The notes below the pieces were generated by a model that ran no database searches, was not told the origin of the DNA, and worked only from the letters and a program-made list of their open reading frames with translations. The position numbers and the translations under genes were made by a program. A stretch of 64,000 nt of DNA from Pocillopora verrucosa (Eukaryota > Cnidaria > Anthozoa > Scleractinia > Pocilloporidae), in assembly GCF_036669915.1 (NCBI RefSeq), contig NC_089324.1:2386244-2450243 (forward strand), written 5' to 3'. Positions 1 to 10,070 of this stretch are shown here, in pieces (the first letter of the stretch is position 1; each line of letters starts with the position of its first letter).

Positions 1-1795
1 CAACGTCAATTATCCAGTCACCTCGTCGTTCCAAACTTTTCAACCTGTATCTGCTGATATTGTTCACAAACTTATTGTTCAATCTCCAACTAAGTCTTGT
101 CAACTGGATCCCATTCCAACACGAATTCTAAAGTCAATTCCACACTTGACGCCAATTATAACCAAGATTATCAACGCCTCCATGGCTAACGGAGAATTTC
201 CTGATCAGTTAAAACAATCCCTGGTATGTCCATCTTTAAAGAAGCCTTCATTGGACCCGAACTGTCTCTCAAATTACAGACCGATTGCAAATCTATCTTT
301 TCTCTCAAAAACAATCGAAAGGGTGGTCGCAAATCAAATATACAGATTTATGGCCGAGAACCAGTTATTTCCAGCGATGCAGTCAGCATACCGCAAATAC
401 TACTCCACTGAAACTGCTTTAATAAAAGTCTCAAATGACATCCTAAGAGCTGTAGATCAAAAAGAAGAAGTAGTACTTGTTTTGCTAGACCTTTCCGCTG
501 CGTTCGACACGATCGACCATAACATATTACTTGAAAGAATGGAGAAACGTTTCGGATTTAGAGGTATCGCACTAAAATGGTTCAAATCATACCTAGAACA
601 TCGTGTTCAGTCAGTGAAGATCAAACACTCCATCTCTAAGCCTCGACATATCTCCTACGGCGTACCCCAGGGATCAGTACTTGGTCCACTACTCTTTCTA
701 ATGTATACCTCGCCTACAGAAGACATTGTTGCTGAACATGGCCTAAACTGTATGATATATGCCGATGATTCGCAACTTTACATAAAGATAAACTCCTCTG
801 ACAGAATGCTAGGCATGGAAAGATTGAAATCATGTGTTAATGCAATCATGGAGTGGGCCAAGAAAAACAGATTGCAGTGCAACCCTTCAAAAACAGAAAT
901 CATTCATTTCCTCTCACGCTTCTCAAAAAATCCTCCTTTCTGTAATATCAATATTGGAGATGATATCATTAATTTATCTAATACTGTCCGAGACCTAGGC
1001 GTCATGCTTGATTCTGTGATGAACTTACGCTCGCATATAAATTCCATCTGTAAATCGTCGTCTCTAGCAATCAGAAATATTGGTCGCGTTCGTAAATACC
1101 TCTCGACGCAGCAAAATGAAAGATTGATACACGCCTTTATCTCATCGAGACTTGATTATTGTAATAGCCTATTGTACGGTCTACCGATTTGTGACATCGA
1201 AAAATTCCAACGGATCCAAAACACAGCTGCCCGCTTGTTAGTCGGTGCCAAATCAAGTGACAGTATAACACCTATACTTAGGAAACTTCATTGGCTCCCG
1301 GTCACAAAACGAATTCAATTCAAGATACTGTTGATAACATACAAAGCACTAAATGACATGGCTCCAACCTATCTTGTTGAACTTCTTAGTCGATATATTC
1401 CAGCACGAAACCTCCGTTCATCAAATATGAATCTACTTGAGGTCCCAACAATTCGAACTAAAACGTATGGGCAAAGAGCATTCTCCTACGCAGCACCGTA
1501 TTTGTGGAACCAACTACCTGAATGCATAAAAAACGCCGAATCTGTTGACTCCTTTAAACGCTTATTGAAAACTTATCTTTTCAAAAATTAAGCCACCAGA
1601 TTATTTGATATCGTACGTTGTCAAACATATGCATAACACGTAATAATTCATTAGTTTAGATAGAGTAGCGAATTGCATGTATAGGATTTTTATCGAAATT
1701 TTGTTAATTTGTAATTGTAAAGCGCATAGAGTTCAATTTTAATGCGCTATATAAGAACTTATTATTAAATTAAATTTAATTTAATATAAAAAGAA
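1..1795 (+). mobile_element. CR1/L2-like non-LTR retrotransposon (LINE), 3' part
   Basis: The coding part of a LINE reverse transcriptase runs off the left edge. It is followed by about 200 bp of 3' tail in which the short motif around GCGCTATATAAG precedes an A/T-rich end (about 1720-1795), the kind of tail seen in CR1/L2-group elements. The 5' UTR and the endonuclease half are outside the window. The boundary at 1795 is approximate. Confidence 0.85.
2..1591 (+). CDS. LINE ORF2 reverse transcriptase, 5'-truncated by window edge
   Basis: The frame is open from base 2 to the stop at 1591, so no start is visible here. The reverse transcriptase blocks appear in order: the fingers motif around NYRPIANLSFLSKTIERVV, motif A DLSAAFDTIDH, motif B GVPQGSVLGPLLF, the catalytic YADD of motif C, then LGVMLD. 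The C-terminal region with LHWLPV and LWNQLPECI and an FKRLLKTYLF end is typical of CR1/L2/Rex-type ORF2 proteins. The reading frame is intact over 529 codons, which suggests a fairly young copy. The clade is assigned from motifs only. It lies outside the tandem array and has no evident link to the downstream genes. Confidence 0.9.
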   Translation, partial: NVNYPVTSSFQTFQPVSADIVHKLIVQSPTKSCQLDPIPTRILKSIPHLTPIITKIINASMANGEFPDQLKQSLVCPSLKKPSLDPNCLSNYRPIANLSFLSKTIERVVANQIYRFMAENQLFPAMQSAYRKYYSTETALIKVSNDILRAVDQKEEVVLVLLDLSAAFDTIDHNILLERMEKRFGFRGIALKWFKSYLEHRVQSVKIKHSISKPRHISYGVPQGSVLGPLLFLMYTSPTEDIVAEHGLNCMIYADDSQLYIKINSSDRMLGMERLKSCVNAIMEWAKKNRLQCNPSKTEIIHFLSRFSKNPPFCNINIGDDIINLSNTVRDLGVMLDSVMNLRSHINSICKSSSLAIRNIGRVRKYLSTQQNERLIHAFISSRLDYCNSLLYGLPICDIEKFQRIQNTAARLLVGAKSSDSITPILRKLHWLPVTKRIQFKILLITYKALNDMAPTYLVELLSRYIPARNLRSSNMNLLEVPTIRTKTYGQRAFSYAAPYLWNQLPECIKNAESVDSFKRLLKTYLFKN

Positions 1796-3925
1796 AACTT
1801 GGCCGGTTTTTTAGTCTTGTTCTTGTGAAACCTATAATTCCCAATAGCTCTGTACGTTTACCAAAAATATGTATTTTTTTTTTGATGAGTTAATACTTGA
1901 ATACAGCCTATGCAAAATTCTTCAAAGTGCCTTTTTTTTAACCAAAAAAAATAACTTGTTTATCATAAGATAATTCTGTAATCTCATGGTAGGTGTACAA
2001 AAACATGTTTTAAACAAAACCTCATGATGCAAATTATCTGCTATTTCAATAAATGTTTTCTAGCTCAAAGATCGTCTCTTATTTATCGTAATGGTAACAG
2101 ATTGAAAAGTTGGTAAAAAATAGAATTTATTTTGAAATTGAGATTCGTATATCTGGTGAGAACAATCCAGAGTCAAGTGAGACCGAGCTGAAATATTTTC
2201 ATCACATAGAAACAGTAGGCAACATGTAACTCTGGGGAATTATATCTTGCATAACATGAAAATGGCAACCAAGCATTTCAAAGTGATATCAATTACAATT
2301 CTTAACTATTAACGAGAGCAGTGGTTTTATTCTTTAGTTGTGTATCGGAACCCTCCCCACCCCTGCTGAGCCAGTGAGATGCAAAGTCAAAACAAGACTT
2401 CAATGATCGATTTGTAATCATTACAACCAGTTTTAGTGTCATTGTAGTTGCTGCCGCTGTTGTTATTCTTGCCTTTCTTATTCTTTTCCCTCTTTTTTCC
2501 AATGACGGTAAACATGAACTTTCGAGTTTTCTCTTTTACACTCAACTGAAAATAGTCCACTCGGAGAAAGAGTTATTTATGCACAGTTAAACACTCTTTT
2601 TTTCAGTGATGAGATTAATTATACAGTCTCCGTCTATTGATACAGTTCAAAAAGCCGAGGCTGACAAATGACCAAGCCGATATCAGTTCCTTTTGTGAAG
2701 ACCGCTTAAGATTTTACAATATTCCACCATGATTTTGAGGTTGTTAGTAAACTTGCCTCATTTGTTTTGTGTTCAAGTCTCCTCTTGTAAATAGGAAACG
2801 AATGAAAATAAAGTGAATGGAGGAGTAGGCTAATACTATTGAAATATCAGGCAGAGGCCTTTCGGAGTTTTTTCCCTAGGCCCTACTGGGTCTTAATAAT
2901 GAATTACTTGCATAATTTTGAATACAAAGCTTGTCGTTACTATTCTACTAGAGGAAAAAGAAATGGAAAATTTCAGTGTGGAACTGTGAAAAAGAAAGTT
3001 CCATTTTTATATTAGCATTCCAGAGACTACATATTGCCTGAGATTTACATGGTGAAAAAAGTTGTTTACAACCTACGTTTATCTGTATATCCCAACATCT
3101 TCAGGTTAGATTCGAGCAGGAATGTTAAAGGACAAAATTGGCATCGAGCAAGAATTTTCGTTATGGATGTTTTTTTTTACTTATTTAAACGTTGAAAATG
3201 AATGGAAATAATATATTACCATAAGCCATTCAGCAAAAATTATAATACGCCAGTTGATCATTTCTTATTCCTTTTGGCGGTCTTATCTTACAGGTATAAT
3301 TTAGCACGCTCGACACCTCTTCTTCTTAGAGGTGACTTGAGGAGTAAACATGTAGTAGTTTTCATCCTCTGCACTGAATTTATAATCAAGTAACTTACAC
3401 GAATAGCACGTAGCTCTTTTAAGGGGGGTACCTTGGGTACGCCCTTTCTTCTCCGAATTTTTTGTTTATTCTGTCGTTATGTAACAGTCTTCGAGGATTA
3501 TTCTCTCTTACGATATCTCCTCAAATATGATTTTAATTCTGTCGGTAGTTTTGTTATAATTTTTATATTGTCAATCTTGTTTTTATTTTGCCCGAACTTG
3601 ACCGTAAGACTAAGAAATTTAAAGTAGAAATTATTTTTTAAAGCGTAAACATCTCGAAGGTACCTACTTAGTATGCGAACTCCACTCTGCGTCGCTTAAC
3701 GTGATCCGCTAATTAAGTGTAAAAGCATGACGAAAGGTTAGAGATTGACAGGTCAGTAAGCATCACCTTTATAAGCAATGACCCACACTTTCATCTTGAG
3801 ATCAGAGCTAGTCCCGAGGTAATAAGTTGTATGTAAGGAAGAGAAGAGTAAAAAAACCTTCAACTGAACACCGTGTGTTAGAAAATAACTTCTAACAGGA
3901 GTATTCTAAATATTATAGCAAAGAG
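1796..3925. other. Intergenic, no gene recognised
   Basis: AT-rich sequence with only short open frames, none with recognisable domains, splice structure or a copy elsewhere in the window. Confidence 0.5.
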
Positions 3926-3937
3926 ATTAAATTCATC

Positions 3938-4058
3938 TGTGCAGTTTTGACCATTTCCATTAAACCCAGGGTGGCATTCACAAACATAGGATCCGTTGGT
4001 GTTCGTGCATGTAGCATTCACGTGACAAGAATATGATTTCCCTTATACTCGTTGAGAT
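3938..4058 (-). pseudogene. Decayed EGF-like exon
   Basis: After a good acceptor (TTTTACAG), the minus strand reads an EGF-like core with CHVNATC, GSYVCEC and GNGQNC, close in style to the EGF domains of the array genes. The N-terminal DLNE start is in a different frame from the cysteine core, the first cysteine is missing, and the expected donor after CACAG reads AT instead of GT. It is on the same strand as the array genes and about 4.9 kb beyond the 3' end of gene A, so it may be what is left of an older neighbour. Confidence 0.6.
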
Positions 4059-4174
4059 CTGTAAAATCATAAACATAAAAAGAAAATTGTAATAGGGAAA
4101 AGTTGTTCTGTCCTGTTAGCCTATCCATTAAGTCTTGATGGTTAAAATGATTACAAAATAAAGGCATCAAGTAC

Positions 4175-4285
4175 CTGTGCAATCGCATCCATCTCCAACG
4201 TATCCGGGGTGAAAAGTGCAAACGTATGATGTTTTGGTGTTCGTGCAGGTAGCATTCACGTGACACGACTGATTCGTTACTAAAT
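4175..4285 (-). pseudogene. Second decayed EGF-like exon
   Basis: The minus strand shows CHVNATC and a VGDGC segment followed by a usable donor (CACAG then GTACTT at 4174-4173). The DIN start is again out of frame with the cysteine core, and one cysteine of the C-x-C pair is replaced by phenylalanine. It closely resembles the relic at 3938-4058, so the two probably arose by duplication of one EGF exon before decay. Confidence 0.55.
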
Positions 4286-4379
4286 GGGTTGATATCAATG
4301 CTTTTCATCTCAAAGTTATAACTGTGCAATCTGAATTTAGGATACAACTAAAAAATAGAAGTGGAATGTTATATAGAGG

Positions 4380-5284
4380 TGTTTACAGCCAGGTTCCTAT
4401 CCAAAAATCGTAAAATTGTATAACATATTGATATGGGAATATTTAATGGAGACAGAGAAGGAAATGTTATTGATGTCTACAAGACAATTTCTAACAATAA
4501 CGATTTGATAAAAACAAACTATGAAAAAAAATGTTGACGACCGCTTTGATAATTCTGTTAGAGGCATAGACATAAATTTGATTTTGTTATGAGTACTATC
4601 AATCATTTCACTGGTGATCGTGCCAATCAGTTCAAATCTTTCCAATACCTTCTGCTTATTTTTTGTCGTTAATTGACATTTTTTTGTTACACTAAAAATC
4701 ACTTTTATGATATAATAAACAGATTTTCTCGTAAATTTATACATATTCTCATGAAAATTATTAAATTCTGTGTCTGGCTCATATCTATCAATTGACCACA
4801 TTTCACACAAAAAAATTCTTTGTTTTTCTTTTTAATTTTCATATCTGGACAATATTGCTCAGTTTTCACCACTCGTTCTTTAATCTGTTAATCACAAATT
4901 TAACACTTTATTTCATCTAATTAATCGTGTATTTCTTTACTGAAATTAATTCTATACTATTATCTGAGATATTTTTTAAAATAAAAATTATACCCCAAAC
5001 TTGGTTGTTATTCTTTGATTTCTAAGAAATTAAAACATCCCGGATGTGTAAGAATTCTTTTGTGATATATATCTGATAATTATTTCACAAGATAATTTCG
5101 GCAAATTATTCCCATAACATGTTGAGTAGTATAGAGATTTGAGATCATTTTGACAAAATGGTCTCGAACCGTCATCGAAAATACTATTTACTTTGTTTAA
5201 TAGCGTTTGCCTTACGCTTTCCAGGACGCGTAGCTTATACAAAATTTCAATTCAAAGTGTCTCTGATCTGAAAACAAAAATTAA
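4380..5284. other. Segment sharing sequence with the Polinton-like region at 58.4-62.5 kb
   Basis: Positions 4428-4620 match 62383-62540 in the same orientation. Positions 5035-5135 match 58460-58565 in the opposite orientation. Short minus-strand frames at 4397-4810 and 5030-5242 have no recognisable domain. The simplest reading is a fragment of the same type of element lying at the left border of the array. Confidence 0.5.
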
Positions 5285-5979
5285 TTCTAAACCTTCCTTA
5301 CGAACCAAACACACCAAAACTGATGGAAAATTAATTAATTATTTTTTGTCGTGTTACTGACGTCTTCAATGTGCGTATGTTATTAGGAAAAACGCTAAAA
5401 ATAGACTTGTTTCCAATTTTTATATTCCCGGGCATGTAAAACAAGTTTCATTGCTGGAAATATTTCTGAAGAAGAATTAGACAGCTGATATTTTCCTGTT
5501 CACAGTCAGTTGAACTTTTACAGAAGGTTCCTGCAAGAGTGTCTACTTATTTGGGGCAAGCCAAGTTGTTGTATAGAATTTCTCATTGATTCAGATGATT
5601 GAACTTTGGACCGGAAATCCTGCAGTTCAAAAACCTTAATTAAGATTTTTTTTTCTCTCTCTTTTGACAAATGCGCAAAAATTTTTTTATTTGACAACAG
5701 AGTTCAAGTATGCGCAGTACTACCATGATTTCGTGTGCTGTTGCTTCTGTTAATAAACAGATCTCTTGAACACGGTATGGATGATTGTAAAGTTGCTTAT
5801 TTCAGAAAATAATTCCTTGCCAGTAAGAGCAAAACGAACTTCTCCCGTGAAAAAAAGTTATGGTGATCACTCTAATTGCAACTTTAAGAAACCGAAAATC
5901 GTGGTAACTGAGCTAAATCAGCTAATTATATAAAAAGATCGAAGGAAAGAGCCACTCTTTCCTCCGCAAATTTTATGAT

Positions 5980-6026
5980 GTTTCTGGGATCTCATCTCAC
6001 CGGCGGTGTGATGAGATCGCAGAAAC
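5980..6026. repeat. 47-bp near-perfect palindrome (unit 1)
   Basis: The left half GTTTCTGGGATCTCATC pairs with the right half GATGAGATCGCAGAAAC around the centre CACCGGCGGTG, with about two mismatches. It occurs at the same place in all four units (23405-23451, 39394-39440, 62676-62722). It abuts the start of the TTAACCC-type repeat. No RNA gene could be assigned to it. Confidence 0.7.
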
Positions 6027-6032
6027 AGAGAA

Positions 6033-6235
6033 AGTTCTGTTGACCCCTAGGAGTGACCAGCATAAAATTACTCCTCACATTATCACCTCGGAATCACACA
6101 TTTAGGTTATAAGAATAAAACAAATGATCATAAAAAAATAAAGAGGCTATTGATTGATAAACAAATTCTCCTTATGAGCACCTAGGGAAATGTATAGAAA
6201 ACAGTATGGAGAATATGCATAATGATGCTAGGATG
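6033..6235. mobile_element. Short coral-type MITE-like repeat, unit 1
   Basis: Non-coding repeat of about 200 bp. It starts near TTGACCCCTAGGAGTGACC and ends near GGAGAATATGCATAATGATG; better-preserved copies in the window end in GTAAAGGGTTAA. The family recurs at 15783, 23463, 31243, 31872, 39448, 47883, 48572 and 62740. It encodes no protein. Calling it a MITE rests on its length and on the complementary AACCCTTT/AAAGGGTT ends of the better copies. Confidence 0.6.
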
Positions 6236-6239
6236 TAAG

Positions 6240-8948
6240 TTTATTGTTACTATACTCAGTCAGTACTTATTTAGACTGCATAGTCAGATAACTATGACAT
6301 CAACAGATTTTATGGTAGTTACGACTCTTTCAGCTGCATCCGTTCGTTTTGTTTGATCTTCGCAATGATAATAAATCTTTGGCGGTTATGGTATGAAATT
6401 AGCGTGTAATGGCTGCCATAAAGCAGGAAACAAAAAATCTTTCGCGAGCTCATATTTTTGGTAAAGCAAAGTGGCGTGCTACTACAGCGCAAGTGCAGAA
6501 TAATACGATTGCTAAGGAATAGGTGATAAATGACGAACATGGGAAAATATACAGCTGTTGATTGGCGCGAGGAAACATTGAATGGCTGAAATTGGGAAAA
6601 AGAGAGAGAAAGAACAAAGCAGTAAGTAAGCGCGGGAAAATGTGGAGGTGCTCAAAAGCGCGGGAAAAGCCCAGCAACGGGAAATTTTGCCAAGGTGGAA
6701 CTACTCGTTAGATCTAGCGCGCGATGTGCACGTGCGAACATTTTACTTTGGGTTCATCGCTCTAATACTATTGTGCATCAATCAGTCGTTGAAAACTGAG
6801 ACCGAAGGTTGTCTTAATACGGTGAAATAAAACACAATGAAATTAATCGAGTGGTGAACTTTTATTTTTCTATCTACATTCAAAGGATTAAAGTTGATTC
6901 CTGACAGGCACAGTTATGATCAGATATAAAGTTGATGTTCAAATAAGTTTTAAATCATATTTGAGCAATTCTTTGTATAACTCGATATCGACCTAAGGTT
7001 CAGACGTGCTTGATAAATCAAGAACAAGTGAGGTCGAAATTTCATTCATAAGCCTTGTTAAAAGGCTTCCTTCCTGGATGACATAACATCTCAAAAGAAT
7101 CAACCGTCCGACAAAGTGTTTCTATACAAACTGAAGTTTTTTTTTCGTGGTAAGTTTAACATATGTTAAATATCGGGGCTAGGTAAGGCTAAAAGCAAAT
7201 CTCAAATCTCCTTATCTCTCAGTCTGTAGCAGGCTCTGGAATCGCCTGCGAAATATGGCGCTCAGCTGTTTTCCTGAGAACCACAACTGCCGTTTGTGGT
7301 TTGCTCGCCCTTTCGCATGTCTTTACTGTCTTGGAGACTGGAACTGACTTTATATGTCTCTATCCACCTCTAACCCCCCTTAAAACTACATACTATTTTT
7401 TTTTTAATTCCCTGACATTAAGAAAAAAACGTTTAAAGATTTTAGCTACACCTCTAACTGGTTAAAATCTACCAGACTAATCGAACCTAATGATTAAATA
7501 AGATTAAAAAAGAAGTTGAACCTTGGGCGACATGTTCTTGATATTGGGGTTGCATGATTATATTCTTGTTATTTCCTTTTAGATTTTTGTTATGGTAAAG
7601 CATAGTATGAATTGAGAAAGAAGGAACATGAAATCCAACCACGGCTTTGTACTATGAGGGGTGATCAGCGCCAATGTTTTCTTTCAAATTCTGCTATAAA
7701 GAGCTAACAATTTCCATTTCTTCTCATCAGAACTGAAACTAAACCGACAGAAGAGAATTTTAGAATTTAGAAAAAAACGCAAAGGAATTTAGCTGACGCT
7801 GAAAGTCACTCATCAGATCCACAACTGAACCAAGAGAACAACATTTGAATTATAAGAACACTTCTCTCTCTTTGTGTCGCCACAAACCAAAAGTGATTTT
7901 TGGCTAGACTACCCGTTTTTGGATAATTCAGTATGTCTATATATCACCAGAATGCCGAATTTATTCCTCGATCTTTACGGAACAACCAAACTTTTTTTAA
8001 AACGGATGTGTCCTATACCCCCTTTCATGGGCAAAAAAAATGAAAGAAAACCCGGGTTGAAGAGAATTTAAGAATTAAGAACACAACAGATCAGAACAAA
8101 AATTGGACCAAGAGAACAACATTTAAATCATAAGAACAGAAACTGAGACATGAGACAGAAATTGAAGTAACAAGACAGAAATTACTACAACTGATCATCC
8201 CGCTGTTCAATTTTTGTTCTGATCAGGCCTGGGGACGTGTCACGATCACGAGTAACCGAGTGAGGCCCGGGGAAGTTACTCAAGTGCCACTTTCGCTAGG
8301 AGCAGTCCTCTATCTTGCGGTACAACACCCAAGCTACAACAATATATATTTTAACACTAAAAAATTATTGCTTTACGATTAAAATGATGCCCATATAACA
8401 TAATCTAAGTTATAGGAAGTTAAAAAAAATTGACATTACTTAACTGGTAACATTTCCATTTTTCTAAGATCTGATATTTAGAATGCTCCACAACATGATG
8501 TTCCAATGGAGGCGCCCTAAACCTTGCCAGCCTAAAATGCGCTGTCTTTTTACAACAGACTGCTCTTTCTATCGGTTCATTGGCTTAACAAACTACACAG
8601 GATGTTGGAAGAACGAGAGAAAAGTTTGTAAATACTCTTTCACAGATCACAATCTACGAACATTTTGAGTGTTCTACTAACATATTGGGTAGTTTATCAC
8701 GCTAGTAAACGAATAGAAAGTGCAGTCTGTTACTTTTGTAACTAAAATTATATGTATCGGTACAATAAACTATTGATTTCCCACCTATTAGAGCGCTTTT
8801 TTTTAAATACGAAAATAAGCGACTAAGCACTGAGAGAATACAGAGCAAGTTCTGTTGACCGGGCCTTGTGTGAGGAGGCACTAACTCTATTAACTCTATT
8901 GTTACAATACTTACTTAATACTTACTTAGACAGCATAGTTTTCAGTGT
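6240..8948. other. Conserved non-coding block downstream of gene A
   Basis: No coding exon was found. The block is conserved in order in units 2 (about 23680-26037) and 3 (about 39660-42936) and starts again in unit 4. Unit 1 has a partial direct duplication: about 7755-7860 resembles 8040-8140 (CCAAGAGAACAACATTT). The block would contain the 3' UTR of gene A next to 8949; no clear polyadenylation signal was identified. Confidence 0.5.
6629..6670. promoter_or_regulatory. Paired E2F-type sites (GCGCGGGAAAA), unit 1
   Basis: Two copies of AAGCGCGGGAAAA, about 28 bp apart, give a perfect E2F/DP core on the minus strand (TTTTCCCGC). The same pair is kept in unit 2 (about 24048-24090) and unit 4 (about 63340-63380, second site altered to GCGCGGTAAAA), and is expanded in unit 3. 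The site match is direct; promoter function is inferred and no adjacent gene start was identified. Confidence 0.4.
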
Positions 8949-10070
8949 TTAGTTTGTTATTTCGAAAAAAACCTCAATGTCAGATGGAGTAAAATGACGA
9001 CTTCCTGTGAAAAATCCACAGTTTTCACCCGAATAACCCGTGGGGTTTTTGTACGTCTGGCCGCATTCAGTATAAGAGTGTTGATTGTTTATAGCGTCGT
9101 CATATATGATGATGTCACGTCCCACACCAAAAATGGGTCCGTAGGAGGAACATCTGTGCATTGCGTATTGCTGGTTTTGGTATTGTGTCAGCTTCACAGG
9201 ATTGTATCCTTTGACGTTGTAAAGAGAGAAAACAAAAGCTTTGCTGGCTGAAGAAGAAGCACAGGGACCTAAAATGAAAAGATTTAGGAGCATTAGAAAC
9301 TATGCGAATGAGAAAAAAATACATGATGATAACCATAAAAAAATTATTTTTTTTATTTGCCGAGCTAGAACCGAACACTTAAATTTGTCAGAAAAAATTT
9401 CAAAGAACTCGAGAGCATATTTTCACTTTTCAAAAAAAGCTCTCGAGATATGGTCCGTAGTGTTGTTCAAAGGCAACATATGATCTAAAGAGAGCATTAA
9501 TTAAACATCCTTCGTCTCAGCTCTCCAATATGAATAATGGATACAGCGAAACACGGGGAAATGACACGAAATGGAGCTGTCAGAATCAAATCAAATCAAA
9601 ACCAAACTCTAATTAAAAATCAAATCCGAAACAAGACTTTAAGTCAAAACCCGTTTCAAACGCGTTTTCAGGCTATTTACGAGTTAATCTACTTTGGTAT
9701 CTCAGTTGTTAATGTGATATTTTCTGTTTCTAAGATGAACTCACTGCTACAAGAAAAGTCCACAACTAATCGATTTGTTATCTGTTCTACAGTTAGAGAT
9801 GTTTGCTTTATTTTTACTCACTGCTGGTCCAGGACAAGTCAGTGTATCCACCAAAGATATAACTGTTAACTTTGATGATAGTCACTGTGGGTCCCCTCCC
9901 ATCGCAGTTACTGTGGAATGTCGATGCTGCCCAACCGTCAGTCTCTGCGTGCCAACACCTCACAAATCTGCTACGCTCTTTATTGATAAGGACTGGGTCC
10001 AAATACGAAAACAGCACCTTCAAGTACTGGTTGTAATCAAAACTTCGAAGTATGGCGGACAAACCGAGGC
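8949..10070 (-). CDS. Gene A TLDc domain 4 (exons 11 and 12)
   Basis: The first half, 10070-9822, ends at donor AGCA/GTGAGT and carries [25 protein letters not shown] and IFGGYTDLSW. The second half, 9268-8949, carries [44 protein letters not shown] and the stop. The middle of the second half (ECGQTY, SGENCGFF) looks like TLDc 1 and 2 of the same gene, not like domain 4 of genes B and C (RCGGTY, AGDCKFF). Confidence 0.85.

Noticed and set aside
2302..3627. Short frames at 2302-2502, 3202-3393 and 3433-3627
   Set aside because: Low-complexity or hydrophobic translations expected by chance in AT-rich DNA; not repeated in the window and without recognisable motif.
4397..4810. 137-codon minus-strand frame
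   Set aside because: Part of it overlaps sequence shared with the Polinton flank at 62.4 kb, where the frame is not kept. No known domain; treated as element debris.
6053..6240. tRNA-derived SINE
   Set aside because: No A-box/B-box pair or tRNA-like fold could be identified in the repeat; MITE-like is the better description.
8230..8290. GC-richer segment around GGCCTGGGGACGTGTC as a tRNA or snRNA gene
   Set aside because: No cloverleaf or known RNA motif found, and the segment is absent from unit 2.
8994..9251. Plus-strand frames over the TLDc second-half exons (8994-9251, 12465-12782, 14436-14702)
   Set aside because: Reverse-strand reading of the real exon; no start context and no homology.
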